DNA of 64,000 nt from positions 76,042,662-76,106,661 of the forward strand of contig CM066043.1 in NCBI GenBank assembly GCA_033557465.1. The letters run 5' to 3'. The notes beneath the pieces were generated by a model. The model worked only from the letters and a program-made list of their open reading frames with translations. It searched no databases and was not told the DNA's origin. This document shows positions 42,411 to 53,200 of this stretch, piece by piece. This stretch comes from Ichthyophis bannanicus (lineage: Eukaryota; Chordata; Amphibia; Gymnophiona; Ichthyophiidae). The translations under genes and the position numbers were made by a program. Position 1 is the stretch's first letter; every line of letters starts with the position of its first letter.

Positions 42411-42575
42411 GAACTGGAGAGAGGCAGTTGGGAAAGGCGGGAAGGCAGCACGCAGGCGCTGTGGGATGCTCCCAAAAGCGTTCTAATTGGACGCTGGGGA
42501 GCGTTCCCGCGCAGGCTCTGTCGGTACCGACGATACCCATATGTGATGACTACATTCCTGCTTGTTCCTGGAGAT
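42411..42575. repeat. DIRS copy C right inverted terminal repeat
   Basis: Inverted partner of 31,039-31,205, including GCGTTCTAATTGGACGCTGG and GTCGGTACCGAC, ending GTTCCTGGAGAT. The next base, 42,576, returns to copy B. Confidence 0.9.
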
Positions 42576-42592
42576 GTCTAATTTAACCTTCC
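42576..42592 (+). repeat. orphan right end of DIRS copy B
   Basis: GTCTAATTTAACCTTCC matches the complement of the B ICR at about 30,520-30,536. It is therefore the last stretch of copy B, stranded 11.6 kb away from the rest by copy C. Confidence 0.8.
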
Positions 42593-45067
42593 CCATTCTC
42601 CATCCCAAATCCCTGGTTCATTCAGACAGCTAGTTCCTGTTCTCCCAATTCTCAAGATATTTCTCTATCATAGTCCCCACTTTCCCATTCATTGTCAGAA
42701 TATCTGCTCTTCATCCCCACTCCTGGAGTTCCAGCTTTCCCCTTCTCTCCAAGAAAACCCCTAAATCTCTATTTTTGCCCTGCTCTTCCTCCATTCCCCA
42801 AGTCTCTTATTTCATGTACTCCCACCTATTTCCTTGCTTCCCCACACCGAAGACCCATATTTCCATTCTTCTGAACTTGTTACCCCCTCCTTCATCCAGT
42901 TTCTCAAGTCCCAGCTCTCTCCCAAATCTCAGGCCTTCAGTCTCTCTCACTCATCAAGGCCCAGCACCTCTAACCCAGTGCAGCAGCTGCTCCTCCCACT
43001 TCCAGCTTGGGTACTTCTTCCCTCCTCTCTCCTCCAGCCTGTATAGTTGAAACCTAAGTTGGGTGAACCATGGAGCTCTGTGTCTATGGAACCCTGCATG
43101 GTTAGAACATCAGCTGTTCAAATTGCACAGAACCCACATGGCTCAAACAGCTGATGTTTGAACCGCATAGTGCTCCATAGGCACGAAGCTCGATAGTTCT
43201 AACAGCTCAGGTTCAACCACACAGAACTCAGGAGGGAAGAGGCATCCAAGTCAGGACACCTATGGCCACAGGGTGCTACTACTCTGACAGAAGGAACTTT
43301 GCTGTGAAAGGTTTGCAAGAGTGAAGACTTCAGCTACCAACTGTATTGAGCTAGGCTAAAACTAGAAATACCAGCGAGACAGCACACAAGGAAAAAAAAA
43401 AAAAAAGGATAGAGAAAATCATACTAAAACAAAGAATATGTAAATACAGAAAGAAAGGATGGGCTCATTTAGTCTGCCTAACTTACTTCAATTTTCTTTA
43501 ATTCTTTGATGCGTATGACTTGCTTATAGTTTTAGATGTGGCAATTTCAGACAAATTGTTTAAATACTATTATTTCTAGCATAATTATTATTGTTACTTT
43601 TAACTTCATTTTTAAATTAAACAAAGATAATAAATCAAATCAGACACCCAAAGGCTGGAAATGGTTTATTTTTCATCAGGAATGCCTGTTAATTTGTTTC
43701 CTTCTCCCCCTAAGGGGCACATCTAGATGACTTGTATCACCTTGCCGGCTGAAAGCTGGAATGAGAAACACCTCAGTACCACTCTCCTGCCAGTAGGTGT
43801 CATCATAGTAAATGCAGTCACTTCACTTCCTTCCCTGGAGCTCCAGCACATTGCATTTGCGACACACCCAAGTCTGGTCAGACAGGAATCTGAACAGGAC
43901 TCCTGCTCTGTAGCTATGGCCCAGCCATGTAAGACGTGCCTAATGAGACTTTTTCTGTGTTTCTTATTTGGGTTGGTCTTGTGTTAGGTAAGTCAAATTG
44001 TGTGATAGATGAGCTGAGGAGTTTGGCGTGGCTCTGGAATCCTCTCTCTGCATCAACAAGCTTTCAAAATGGCAGGTTTTTGTTTTGTTTTTTTTAACTA
44101 CACCCGACTGCAGCAGATATAAGTGGTAACCTAGAGGAGAAAAACTGCAACTCTGTTCCCATTCCCTTGGGCCATTCAGTTCCCAGAATAATCCCATCCC
44201 TATATATGCTATATTTGCATAAGAAAACCTCGTATACAATTAAAGCCATAAGGGAACAAAGAATCTTTTAGAGCCACAGCGTTATCCAGATTGCTCACAT
44301 CAATCTACCTATGGCTGGATTATTATTAATTCATCTTTTGGTCTTCTTTCTTTTTGTCCTATTATGCTTTATTAAGGAAGTAATAAAGATGTGCACCACT
44401 TATTACGACCCACTCTTTATTGTTCGTGTTATATTCAAGTTTTCCATCTGTAAGTGTAACATACACATTCCGCTCTGACCAGAAGCAGCAATGAAGCATC
44501 CCAGTTTATTTACAGTCATACTGGGTAGACTGTTTAAATAGGTGCTTTCAAATGCTTTACACCTAGTTCCTTTCTCTGCTAAAATACAGACAAAAAAAAG
44601 GGGAAATGTTCTATTAACCAGCTTGTCTTCTCCAACCCAAGCAGAATCTGCTTTAATCTGCTGGCATTGTGGGCCTTCACGGCTGACAGCTAGGGTTCTC
44701 TTCCAGAACACAATCTACTCCCATGTCGCTGCTGTTGCAGGAGAGCCAAGACTCCCTCCTAGGTGTGCAGAATGCTGCTTCCACGGTATTCAACTCCTGT
44801 TTCTCCTAGGAGCTGGTTCTGCGAAAACAACTTGGGCTCTTGTACAGCTGTAGAGTGCTGCAAGAGGACCATCAATCCTGCCCCACAAAAAGGGGAATCT
44901 TATTACAGTCTGTCAAGCGAATTGTTTAAAAAAAAAAAAAAAAAAAAAAAAAGAAAGCTATTGTTAAGCTTTAAGTTTTTTTTTTTTTTTAATTGATGTC
45001 TTACTTCTTGAAGCCTTCTTAATAGCATAAAAGGTCTTCCCAATGGGGTATGAACATGGCTACTTAG
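42593..45067. other. SCAMP2 intron, pyrimidine-rich then mixed
   Basis: C/T-rich to about 43,045, probably the continuation of the tract at 17,990-18,480. The rest is mixed sequence. It holds an A-run of 25 at 44,928-44,952 and a T-run at about 44,979-44,990. No exon, RNA gene or clear element ends were found; ORFs of 60-100 codons have no recognisable motif. Confidence 0.5.
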
Positions 45068-45452
45068 GGGGCAATTTTATAAGCTCTGTAGAACAGTGTT
45101 TTACTTGCTCATGCAGGCGTTTATAAAATTGCCCAGGGATACACACATATAAAAATAGGAGCTCAGAAAACATAGCACCTATTTCTATTGGATGACCACA
45201 AGTGTTCCCAGGAATAGGACTGGCATTTAGACACATATTTTTATCAAATATATGCATATGTGCCCTTTCTTACTGGCGCGCACACACACACGCCCACATA
45301 AAGCTTCTTCTGCCTTGCAGCAGTGTAACTTTGTCCAGAAGCTTTTAGTTAGACTATTTTATTTTTAAAAAACACCCTTTATAAAATGGGGGTGCATAAG
45401 CTGGGGCCTGTGTGCCATTACAGCCCGGGCAGCTCGTTATAAAACTACCCTT
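45068..45452. repeat. MITE-like repeat
   Basis: The left part GGGGCAATTTTATAAGC and the right part, read on the minus strand, AAGGGTAGTTTTATAACGAG look like imperfect inverted termini. An internal TTATAAAATTGCCC (about 45,121-45,134) is the inverted version of the left end. A CA microsatellite lies at 45,281-45,292. The class is unknown. Confidence 0.45.
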
Positions 45453-45558
45453 CCTGTACCTTTCTATGCCCTTGGTTTCTGACTGAAGGCGTCGGGGTGG
45501 AGTTTGAGGAGAAAGGATGGAAGACCAGTCTCTCGGTGATCATTTTAGGACAGCTTAC

Positions 45559-45651
45559 CTTTGGGCTTGGTTCTACTGAGGGCTGCAGGACGGCAGGCTG
45601 TGAGGGTGTCGTAGGTGTCGTTGCTGGTATAGTGGTCTGAGATGGGTTTGT
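45559..45651 (-). CDS. SCAMP2: SCAMP2 coding exon, proline-rich linker
   Basis: On the minus strand a pyrimidine-rich acceptor (TTTATTCATCTAG) precedes 93 bases, 31 codons in phase 0, encoding TNPSQTTIPATTPTTPSQPA then VLQPSVEPSPK. The donor GTAAGC follows at 45,558. Human SCAMP2 has SSQPAVLQPSVEPTQP at this position, which is the strongest evidence for this paralogue over SCAMP1 or SCAMP3. The exon encodes part of the cytosolic N-terminal tail between the NPF repeats and the coiled coil. Confidence 0.93.
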
Positions 45652-45749
45652 CTAGATGAATAAAGGCAAAAAAGTGTCACTGAAGTGTTATCAGTTTCTT
45701 TCTGTTCAATGGCAACTGCTTGGTATTGAAGGGCCTTGATGGAGATAGA

Positions 45750-46020
45750 TACATTTTCAGGGGGATATTCAAAGCTTATTGACCGGCTAAAACACGCTGA
45801 GCCCGATATTCAACAGCACTAACTGGTTAGTACTACTGAATATCCCCACAGACCACATAAAAAAAGCAGCCTGGCTAAAACCTGGGTGGTGCCGATTGCT
45901 ATCTGGTTATTAGCAATATTCAGCTGGTTAAAGTTAGGACAGCTATTCAATCATCTTAAGTTTAACCAGTTATTGTTATCTGGTTAGTGGATGAATATCA
46001 CCGTTAACAGGATAGCAAAA
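45750..46020. repeat. repeat with GATATTC / CTGGTTA inverted words
   Basis: GGGGGATATTCAAAG, CCCGATATTCAACAG, CTACTGAATATCCCC and GATGAATATCACC alternate in both orientations with AACTGGTTAG and TAACCAGTTA words. This makes a foldable, MITE-like segment in the intron just beyond (downstream of) the SCAMP2 linker exon. No target duplication was found. Confidence 0.45.
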
Positions 46021-47166
46021 TGCTGACTGGCAAACCCAGACATTCAGCACTAGGCACTGGATAATATGGCAGCTAGGTGCTTTAAAGGCATCTGGATGCT
46101 GCCACTCAATTTTGGCCCCTAAGATATTACTCATTGGATGTCAACCCCAGAGGGCTCCTGCTTCCATTGAAACCTCTCGTGGCAGGGTGAAGAGTGATGC
46201 CATTCCCTGCGTGACCAACTCTTAAGGGGACAGGGAATGCCCACAGAAAGAAGAGGTCATGCTCCAGGAAATCTTTTCATCATGGTAGGAACCAGTAGAG
46301 TAAATGCTGCCCAAGCAAGCCCTGCATCGGTTCCCCTTCTTCTGAGGTGGACTCCCCTTCTGAGGCCATTTCCACAATTGCTGCTTGGGGGCCACAATAT
46401 GAACTTCTACCACTGATGACAACGTTACCCACCGAGGCCTGTTGTTCCGGAAGGGGTTGGGAGTCTCACAAGGCTTGCAGCTATACAAGAGGTGTATCTG
46501 TGGGGGGAGTAGGGGGAAGTTTCAATCTTTGAAACATTAAGCTATGTAAAACTGGGTTACAATAGCAGGCCCTGAGATAAGATGGTTCTTGCAGGGCACA
46601 GGCAGACCTCCTTCATTACAAATTTCACCTTCTGTTACAGGAAAACTTATATCGGCATCCCACTTTACAAACCACCAATTCACTGGAGCTCAGGCTGTTG
46701 ACTAGAGCAGCAAACACACCTATGATTTGCAACTCCAGGACACAGATCTAGTTTACTCCTCCAAAACATTAAATTTAATTTAAAGTATATTTGCTGCCTG
46801 GGTTGGAAATCATGGATGTGTGGGATTTGGTGTTCACCCTTGGTTTTCAATAAAAAGTTTATTGGGAAAAAAAGCATGATCTACCACTTTACACAAATAT
46901 CTCTAGTCTCTGCCCCTGTTCCACAGCAGACCGCTTTTCACTCCTCACCCTCCGACTACCCACTGTCCCTGCAGAGTTCCTCTAATCCAGATCCCAGAGA
47001 ACACAGTTTTCTGTGGCATGGATAGAAGTGAAGCAGTTCCTGCTAATATTGCAAAGGGGAAAGTTGCTTCTGAAGCGAGTCTTTACTGGTAGGGTACAGA
47101 GCGATGGCAGTCACGTTCAATATCCATTACTGGAATACTTCCCCTGGCTGTAATCTTAGAACATAC
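46021..47166. other. SCAMP2 intron between two coding exons
   Basis: Together with 45,652-46,020 this forms a short intron (about 1.5 kb) between the NPF exon and the linker exon. No other feature is supported. An antisense ORF at 46,222-46,488 contains TPNPFRNN, but it has no splice context or SCAMP similarity beyond that word. Confidence 0.5.
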
Positions 47167-47247
47167 CAGCCGGGAGTTCTCAGAGAACGGATTGAATTCT
47201 TCCAAGTTGTTTTGGTTGGCATTGGTCAGTTGTGTCACCGACGGATC
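47167..47247 (-). CDS. SCAMP2: SCAMP2 coding exon, NPF motif region
   Basis: On the minus strand a strong acceptor (CCCTCTTCTCTTGCAG) precedes 81 bases, 27 codons in phase 0, encoding DPSVTQLTNANQNNLEEFNP then FSENSRL. The donor GTATGT follows. DPSVTQLTNA and EFNPFSE match the SCAMP2 N-terminus. The Asn-Pro-Phe motif is the known binding site for EH-domain proteins in endocytic recycling. The preceding exon (MSAFDTNPF-type) was not found up to 64,000, so that intron is at least 16.7 kb long. Confidence 0.93.
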
Positions 47248-47310
47248 CTGCAAGAGAAGAGGGAAAAACCATTATATTCAAATCACCGACAGTTCTCTAA
47301 AGCAATGAGC

Positions 47311-48010
47311 ATAAGATTAGTCATACTGGGTCAGACCAAAGGTTCATCAAGCCTGGTATCTTGTTTCAAACAGCGGCCAATCCAGGCCACATATATCTGG
47401 CAGGATCCCAAAATTTAGATAGCTTCTATGCTGCTTATCCCAGTTCACTTTAATAATGGTACATGGACTTTTCCAAACTTTTTAAACACAACTATACTAA
47501 CAACTCTTACTAAATCCTCTGGCAATAAGCTTAAATTACACATCAAGTGAAAATATAATTTTCTCCTATTAGTCTTAAATGTACTACTTTGTAGCTTCAT
47601 TGCATGTCCCTTAGTCTTTGTACTTTTTGAAGGAGTAAAACAAATCACTTAACTTTTACTCGTTCCATCCACTCATCATTTTATAGACCTCCATCATATC
47701 TCCCCTCAACCATCCCTTCTCCAAACTGAAGAGCCTTGACCTTTTAAAACCTTTCCTCACAGGAATAATACTACCATCTCCTTATTTTGGTTGCCCTTCT
47801 CTACTCATATACCTTCTCTAATCATGTTGTATCGCTTTTTAGATGTGGCATCCAGAACTGCATACTCAAAGTGCAGTCGCACCATGGGGCGATAGAGGCG
47901 CGATGGTATATTTTGTTTGTTTAATGTAATTCCTAGCATTCTATTTTGCTTTCTTGGCCGCGGCTGCACACCGGGCTAACGCTTTTTGCACAGATTTTAT
48001 CCACCTTCAC
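47311..48010 (-). repeat. 5'-truncated CR1 LINE fragment
   Basis: The minus-strand 3' end TTTGGTCTGACCCAGTATGA is homologous to the end of the CR1 at 22.9 kb. Further upstream it reads KTKGHAMKLQSSTFKTNRRK and NLSLLPEDLVRVVSIVVFKK, parallel to RGHAMKLQGKLFKTNKRKYF in that copy. Only the RT C-terminus and 3' UTR remain, with frameshifts. Confidence 0.85.
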
Positions 48011-48654
48011 ACCTCATGGTAAATGTGTGTTCTACATGTACTGAGGACTTCTCATGTCTTCTCTCAGTTCACTGGCTAGATTCATTAGAAGCTCTAAGCC
48101 TGGGGGAGGGAGAGAGGACAGCCTGGTAAATCCTCTGTTTGGAAGGCACTGAGATTCTAACCTACTGCATCTTAAAGTAATGCCCAGAAAAATTCACCAA
48201 TTTAACAAAAAAAATAGAGTTCTATTACAAAAATTTGTAACTTGTCCAGGGCAGACATCAAAAAGAAAAGTTCTAATGTTCAGGAGATCCGCGATTATCC
48301 ACATATCCAAGAACTGTCTAAATCAAATAAGAAGAAAACTACTGAAAAAAAGGTGAATTTTGCACATGCAGTGAACCACTCTCCTTCTGACAATAAATCA
48401 TGCTGTGTGGCTGAGCAAAGAGATCTTAGAAAGAAAATCAGGATGCATAGGTTGTAAGGGATTTTTGTACAGTAATATTTGTTATAAACAAGCCATGATT
48501 CCCTAGCACGTCTGTCAGATGCCACAAACAGACACACACACACATACGTCTCTGACTGGTTCACCAAGTGTCTGCCCTAACGTCTCTGAGAATTAGATCC
48601 AGCAGACAGCAGGCACCAGACACTTTTTAAAATATTTGCCTTTACGAACCAAAC
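48011..48654. other. intron, nothing recognised
   Basis: AT-rich intronic DNA with a short CA tract (48,533-48,543). No supported feature. Confidence 0.4.
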
Positions 48655-49135
48655 AAATTGGATCATCACACTGAAGGAAGCCTCAGCACCACCAATCAAA
48701 CTGAGTGAACACAGAAACCACTCCGCACTGTGGTACTCCAAAAGAGATCAATGAAATGAAAGTGTCCCTCCGCAGACTGAAAAGGAAATGGAGACGATCC
48801 AAAACACAAGACAACCTTCATGAATACACTATAAAACTCCAAGAACATCAACATCAAATCATCAGTAAAAAAGGTTGGTTTGATCCCTACCAGTATGGGA
48901 TCAAACCAAATCACATTGTAGAAACCCTGTCCTCCCTACTGGACAGAATATTAACTACAATTGATGATGCAAGAAAGAGGATGCTTTTGGTCTTCACCGA
49001 TATAAAAACAGCATTCGATTCTTTAATTCATTCAACACTACTTGACAGTCTGAAGAATATAGATCTAAATGATACCACCCTGCAATGGTTCTCCTCATAT
49101 ATCAGTCAATGCAAACTCCAAACTCTCAAGGATAA

Positions 49136-51977
49136 CACAGGTACACTACCAAAAAACTGCCTTCAGTTTTGCAACTGATTCCTATAGATTTTGGGGTGCT
49201 GAATCCAGGAAAAATAGCCAAAATGTTCCATCACGTCACGTTTTCTTGCAAAATTAGATTTCTTACCCATATAAGGAATGTTCACATAATTTCTTTTTAG
49301 CCGACTGCAGTTTATTTTCTTGGCCCAAAATAGAGGTTGTAATGGTTAACTAACTAGAAACACTCCCTCATGATATTTTAGAGTGTTTTGTATTCATTTT
49401 ATACATTAACAGGACAATTGGGAGGCAGGGGGCTAAATCCAGTACTCGCGCTGGCGCATGTTCTTTCCTGTTCGCCTCGCCTCGTTCGCTCGCTCAAACA
49501 CGGTGGTTGCGACATGAACGTTCCTGTCAAATTTCAGTTTCTTGCAAGTTCATTATTACCTTTTGTTTGCTCGGTCGTAATCCAGCTTTATTCCAAAGTG
49601 GTTCACTACAGTTGTAGTTTGCAGTGCTGTGTATTTGTGATGGCTCAAAGAGCCAGAGGTTGCGTCAACTCTCCGGACAGTTTTTGTTTTATTTGTGGGG
49701 AATATACGTGAAAAAGCAGCAGAGGAACATTTCTGCATTTATTAAAAAAGTATATTTCGCCTATTTCGGTTTGAAGTTAGGCGATCAAGACAAACCGTGG
49801 GCTCCTCACAAAGTGTGCAAGACATGTGAGGAAGATCTACGCTTATGGATGAAAGGTAAAAAACAAGCATTTCGTTTCGGAATACCTATGATGTGGCGTG
49901 AACAAAGAGACCACAGCAGTGACTGCTATTTTTGCTTTTGCATTGTGAAGGGATACAACTTAAAAAATAAGAACGTAATAAGTTACCCCAACCTTCCCTC
50001 AGCAATTAGGCCTATGCCTCATAGCAACGAAGTACCTGTGCCTGAACCACCAAAATCTTTGGATCATATTTGTGTGGACGGTTCTGATCATGATGAGACT
50101 CATCAGATGGCTTTTCCCGATGAGTCCAGTACTTCCGAGTTTGAAACTGAACCAGATCCGAAACCTGAACTTTTCTCTCAAGCTGAATTGAATGATTTAG
50201 TCCGGGATTTAGGACTCCCAAAAGATGCTGCCCAACTGCTAGGTTCTCGGCTTAAACAGAAAAATCTATTGTCACCAGGAACAACTTTTTATTGGTACCG
50301 CAACTGCGAGAGACAATTTTTGAAGTATTTCAGCAAAGAGGAAGATTTGGTATTTTGCAACGATATATACGGAGTGATGGAAAAGTTTAAACTCAAGTAT
50401 GATCCTGCTGAATGGCGGCTGTTCATTGATTCGTCAAAAGACAGCATAAAAGGTGTTCTTCTTCATAATGGCAACACATTCGCTTCAGTTCCTATTGCTC
50501 ACTCTGTTATTCTCCAAGAAAAATATGAGAATTTGGCCCTGATTCTTCAGAAGATTCGTTATGATGAGCATAAGTGGATGATTTGTGGAGACTTTAAAAT
50601 TCTATCCATGCTATTAGGGAAGCAATCCGGTTTCACCAAATATCCCTGCTTCCTTTGCTTGTGGGATAGCCGGGCCCGCGACCTACACTGGGGGAAAAAA
50701 GACTGGCCAATTCGGGAGTATTTGAGACCCGGTGAGAAAAATGTTCATGAGAGCTTGGTACCTCGTGATAAAATTCTATTACCACCTCTCCACATTAAGT
50801 TGGGTCTCATTAAGCAATTCATCAAGTCCCTTCCAAAAGATGGTGAGTGCTTTCGGTACCTTTGCTTAAAGTTCCCCCGACTTTCTGAAGCAAAGCTAAA
50901 GGAAGGAGTGTTTGTTGGCCCTGATATAAGGAAACTCATTTCAGATGGAGCATTCGCTGAAACGATGTCTGAGAAGGAAAAAGAAGCCTGGAATTCCTTC
51001 AAGGATGTTGTTCTCAAATTCTTGGGGAACAGGCGGGATTAGAACTATAAGGATATTGTTGCCAGGATGCTCAATGCCTTCAAAGAACAAGGCTGTAACA
51101 TGAGCCTGAAAGTCCATTTCTTGCACTCCCATGTGAACTACTTTCCCGAAAACATGGGGGCGTACAGTGAAGAACAAGGTGAAAGGTTTCACCAGGACAT
51201 CAAGGACGCAGAGAGAAGGTACCAAGGAAGATGGAACACCACTATGATGGCTGATTTCTGCTGGTTGCTGCTGGTTGCTGCTGCGGGAAACCCCAGATGA
51301 AAAATACGCCAAGCAGCACACCAAGAGAAGCATTCGGGGAAAGAAGAAACGGGCCCACCAGGAGATTGATTGACCCAAGAATGACTTTAAAATCTAAACT
51401 GTGTTGACAAATATCGTGTTTTTACTAAACTTTGAAATAAAAATTTGCTAGTTATTACCACAGTGTCGGATCTCAGTTATTAGAATTTTATTTTCACACC
51501 ATCGGGTGTTTGTCTTCATGTATTGCAATGGTGCGGTTTGCGTTTTCTATTCTTACATACATACCTGTACAACATTTTTTGCACATTTCTTTGCTTTGCT
51601 TTGTGTCTAACCTCGCTCTTATATGCTCAATGTTTGTGCACATGTATGTGGCTGTTTTAAGTGCAGACAATTTTGCTACCATCACAGTGTGTTTTGTTGA
51701 CATTACTCTATTCTTATGTGCTGCCTTGTTACAATTTTCTTTATTCTTATTTGAATAACTACTAAACAATTAGTATAAAGAATTCATCCAAGAAACTTTT
51801 ATCTCGATCGCACTCAATCTGAAACGTTCACCTCAAACTGCTAACCCAATGTAGCAAAAAATCTGTACGTGATGGAGCAAATTGGTTACCAGATTTGGAT
51901 TCAGCGCACCAAAAAACATAAAAATCAATCGAAACATTAGAGGCAGTTTAAAAAAAAATTTTTTTAGTGTACCTGTG
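49136..51977 (+). mobile_element. DNA transposon of unassigned superfamily (TAA duplication, CACAGG termini)
   Basis: Both ends read inward CACAGGTACACTA, followed by imperfect inverted repeats that include AAACTGCCT, GGTGCTGAATCCA (left) against GGTGCGCTGAATCCA (right), and CCATCACGT. The trinucleotide TAA flanks both sides (49,133-49,135 and 51,978-51,980). Removing the 2.84-kb insert rejoins the L2/Rex1-like RT. One plus-strand ORF fills the interior. Three-base TAA duplications suggest Harbinger-like target use, but the protein has no Harbinger signature I can see. Confidence 0.82.
49639..51374 (+). pseudogene. transposase-like protein of an unnamed family
   Basis: The natural start is probably ATG 49,639 (MAQRARGCVNSPDSFCFICG). 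One base is missing at about 49,711, and from there a frame runs to an in-frame TAG at 51,040. Seen: CFICG and CKTCEEDLR, a C-x2-C pair with long spacing like ZAD-type zinc fingers; DCYFC; LPSAIRPMPHSNEVPVPEPP; FIDSSKDSIKGVLLHNGN; FTKYPCFLCLWDSRARDLHW; LPPLHIKLGLIKQFIKSLPK. After the stop the same frame continues NYKDIVARML, CNMSLKVHFLHSHVNYFPEN and EQGERFHQDIKDAERRYQGR. A 10-base tandem duplication (CTGCTGGTTG, about 51,255-51,274) then shifts the end. I have seen close relatives as unannotated proteins in insects, fishes and cnidarians. The conserved D, H and E residues suggest an RNase H-fold nuclease, which is not proven. Confidence 0.72.
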
Positions 51978-53200
51978 TAATTGATCAACCACAAGGGTTA
52001 CCCTCAAGGTTCAGCGCTCTCTGCTATATTAGTCAACATATACCTGCAACTCCTGTGTGATTATAATACAGGACCACAATATTGAATATCTAATTTATGC
52101 AGATGATATAATGGTCTTCGCTCTAGTCCACACTGTACAACCTGATTTCTCCAGGATTACATTTTGACTGGAGAAAATGACCGACTGGCTACAACAACAA
52201 AATCTCCACATAAATTATACCAAATCAGAAGCTCTCATCATAACTCATTCACATCACCCCTCCTGACTCCCCAACAATCTTAAAATACATCAAAACAACA
52301 TTGAGATCAAACAAGAAGTGAGATATCTAGGAATCATACTTGATCAAAAATTATCCTTCCAAACATGTTTCCAAAACATCAAGATCAGCATACCACAAAT
52401 TTCGAACAATACAAAGACTCCAATCACTCTTAGACGAGATGAGCTTCTATACCACCTGCCAGGCCATAATTATGCCAATATTAGACTTCTGCAACCTTGT
52501 TTATCAAGACTTACCAAAACATAGCATCCAACCTCTACAGCTAATACAGAACACTGCTGCAAGAATAATATCTGGGATACCGAGGTACACCCACATCACC
52601 CCCACTTTGAAACAATTGCACTGGCTCCCAATCCTTCAAAGATCCAAGTTCAAATCTCTTATCATCTAAGATAATTCACCAACTGGCAATCCCCTCCAAC
52701 CAATGATAGAGAGAGATCCAGAAACAAGAAATCGACAAACATCCACTAAAAACCTATTATTCATAATGACGGCAAAAACTAAAGCAAAACAGCTAACCTG
52801 CAATAGAGCGCCCTCTATTCACCATCACTCAAACTCATTATCAGATACCATAAGAGCCACCACGGACCTCCAGGATTTTCAAAACGATGTTAAGACTATC
52901 CTATTTATGAAGCACTATACCAACACTGCCTGATGAATACAACCTAGCCCTGCCCTACACCCTAATCTCAACCAAATACCCTCCTACTATCCCTTGATCT
53001 AACACAAAATATCTAATGTTCCATTACATAATGCTACTGTATAATAGTTCACCCAAGTTCAAATATGTTATATGCATACCATTCCTAATTAATCACCCTG
53101 TTCATTGTAAAGATGCTGAAGTTGTAATGTAAACCGCTCTGCATGGAAGACAGGGCAGTATAAAAATCCCTCTTAAATAAAATAAATAAAATAAACAAGC

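Larger units (their letters stand above)
31016..42575 (-). mobile_element. DIRS retrotransposon, copy C (family 1), carrying copy D
   Basis: Termini are AGCATAGTTACTCACC at 31,016 and GTTCCTGGAGAT ending at 42,575, with an ICR at 31,296-31,394. Gene order on the minus strand is ORF1 (42,190-40,353), ORF2 (about 40,640-39,881 and 34,214-32,650) and ORF3 (about 32,650-31,510). Copy D sits inside RT at the DAYT-HILIHP position. After subtracting copy D (5.67 kb) and a LINE tail (about 0.2 kb), about 5.67 kb remains, the same size as copy A. Confidence 0.92.
18489..42592 (+). mobile_element. DIRS retrotransposon, copy B (family 2), split by nested insertions
   Basis: The left ITR starts at about 18,489 (TTCTTATCGTCCCTCCAG). 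Genes run on the plus strand: ORF1 (19.5-20.9 kb), ORF2 (21.0-22.85 kb) and ORF3 (22.76-22.92, 28.16-28.69, 30.05-30.46 kb). An ICR lies at about 30,490-30,583 and the right ITR begins near 30,882. The ICR predicts a right end reading GTTAAGTCTAATTTAACCTT. The window instead stops matching at AATCAGGTAA (about 31,015), where copy C starts, and resumes with GTCTAATTTAACCTTCC directly after copy C (42,576-42,592). Without the inserts the element is about 6.0 kb. Confidence 0.85.
48655..53200 (+). mobile_element. L2/Rex1-like LINE, decayed and split by a DNA transposon
   Basis: 5' part (48,655-49,132): KVSLRRLKRKWRRSKTQDNL, then after a deletion YGIKPNHIVETLSSLLDRIL, VFTDIKTAFDSLIHSTLLDS. 3' part (51,981-53,200): GYPQGSALSAILVNIYLQ, IEYLIYADDIMVFA (motif C YADD), VRYLGIILDQKLSFQTCF and thumb/C-terminal words LPGHNYANIRL and HWLPILQRSKFKSLI. 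The end TGTAAACCGCTCTGCATGGA with an (AAATA)n tail closes it at about 53,200. Frameshifts are frequent. The clade between L2 and Rex1 is not resolved. Confidence 0.75.

Noticed and set aside
46222..46488. Possible upstream SCAMP2 exon with TPNPFRNN
   Set aside because: Only the NPF word fits. There is no acceptor/donor pair at the right place, the location is downstream of the NPF exon in gene order, and the rest has no SCAMP similarity.
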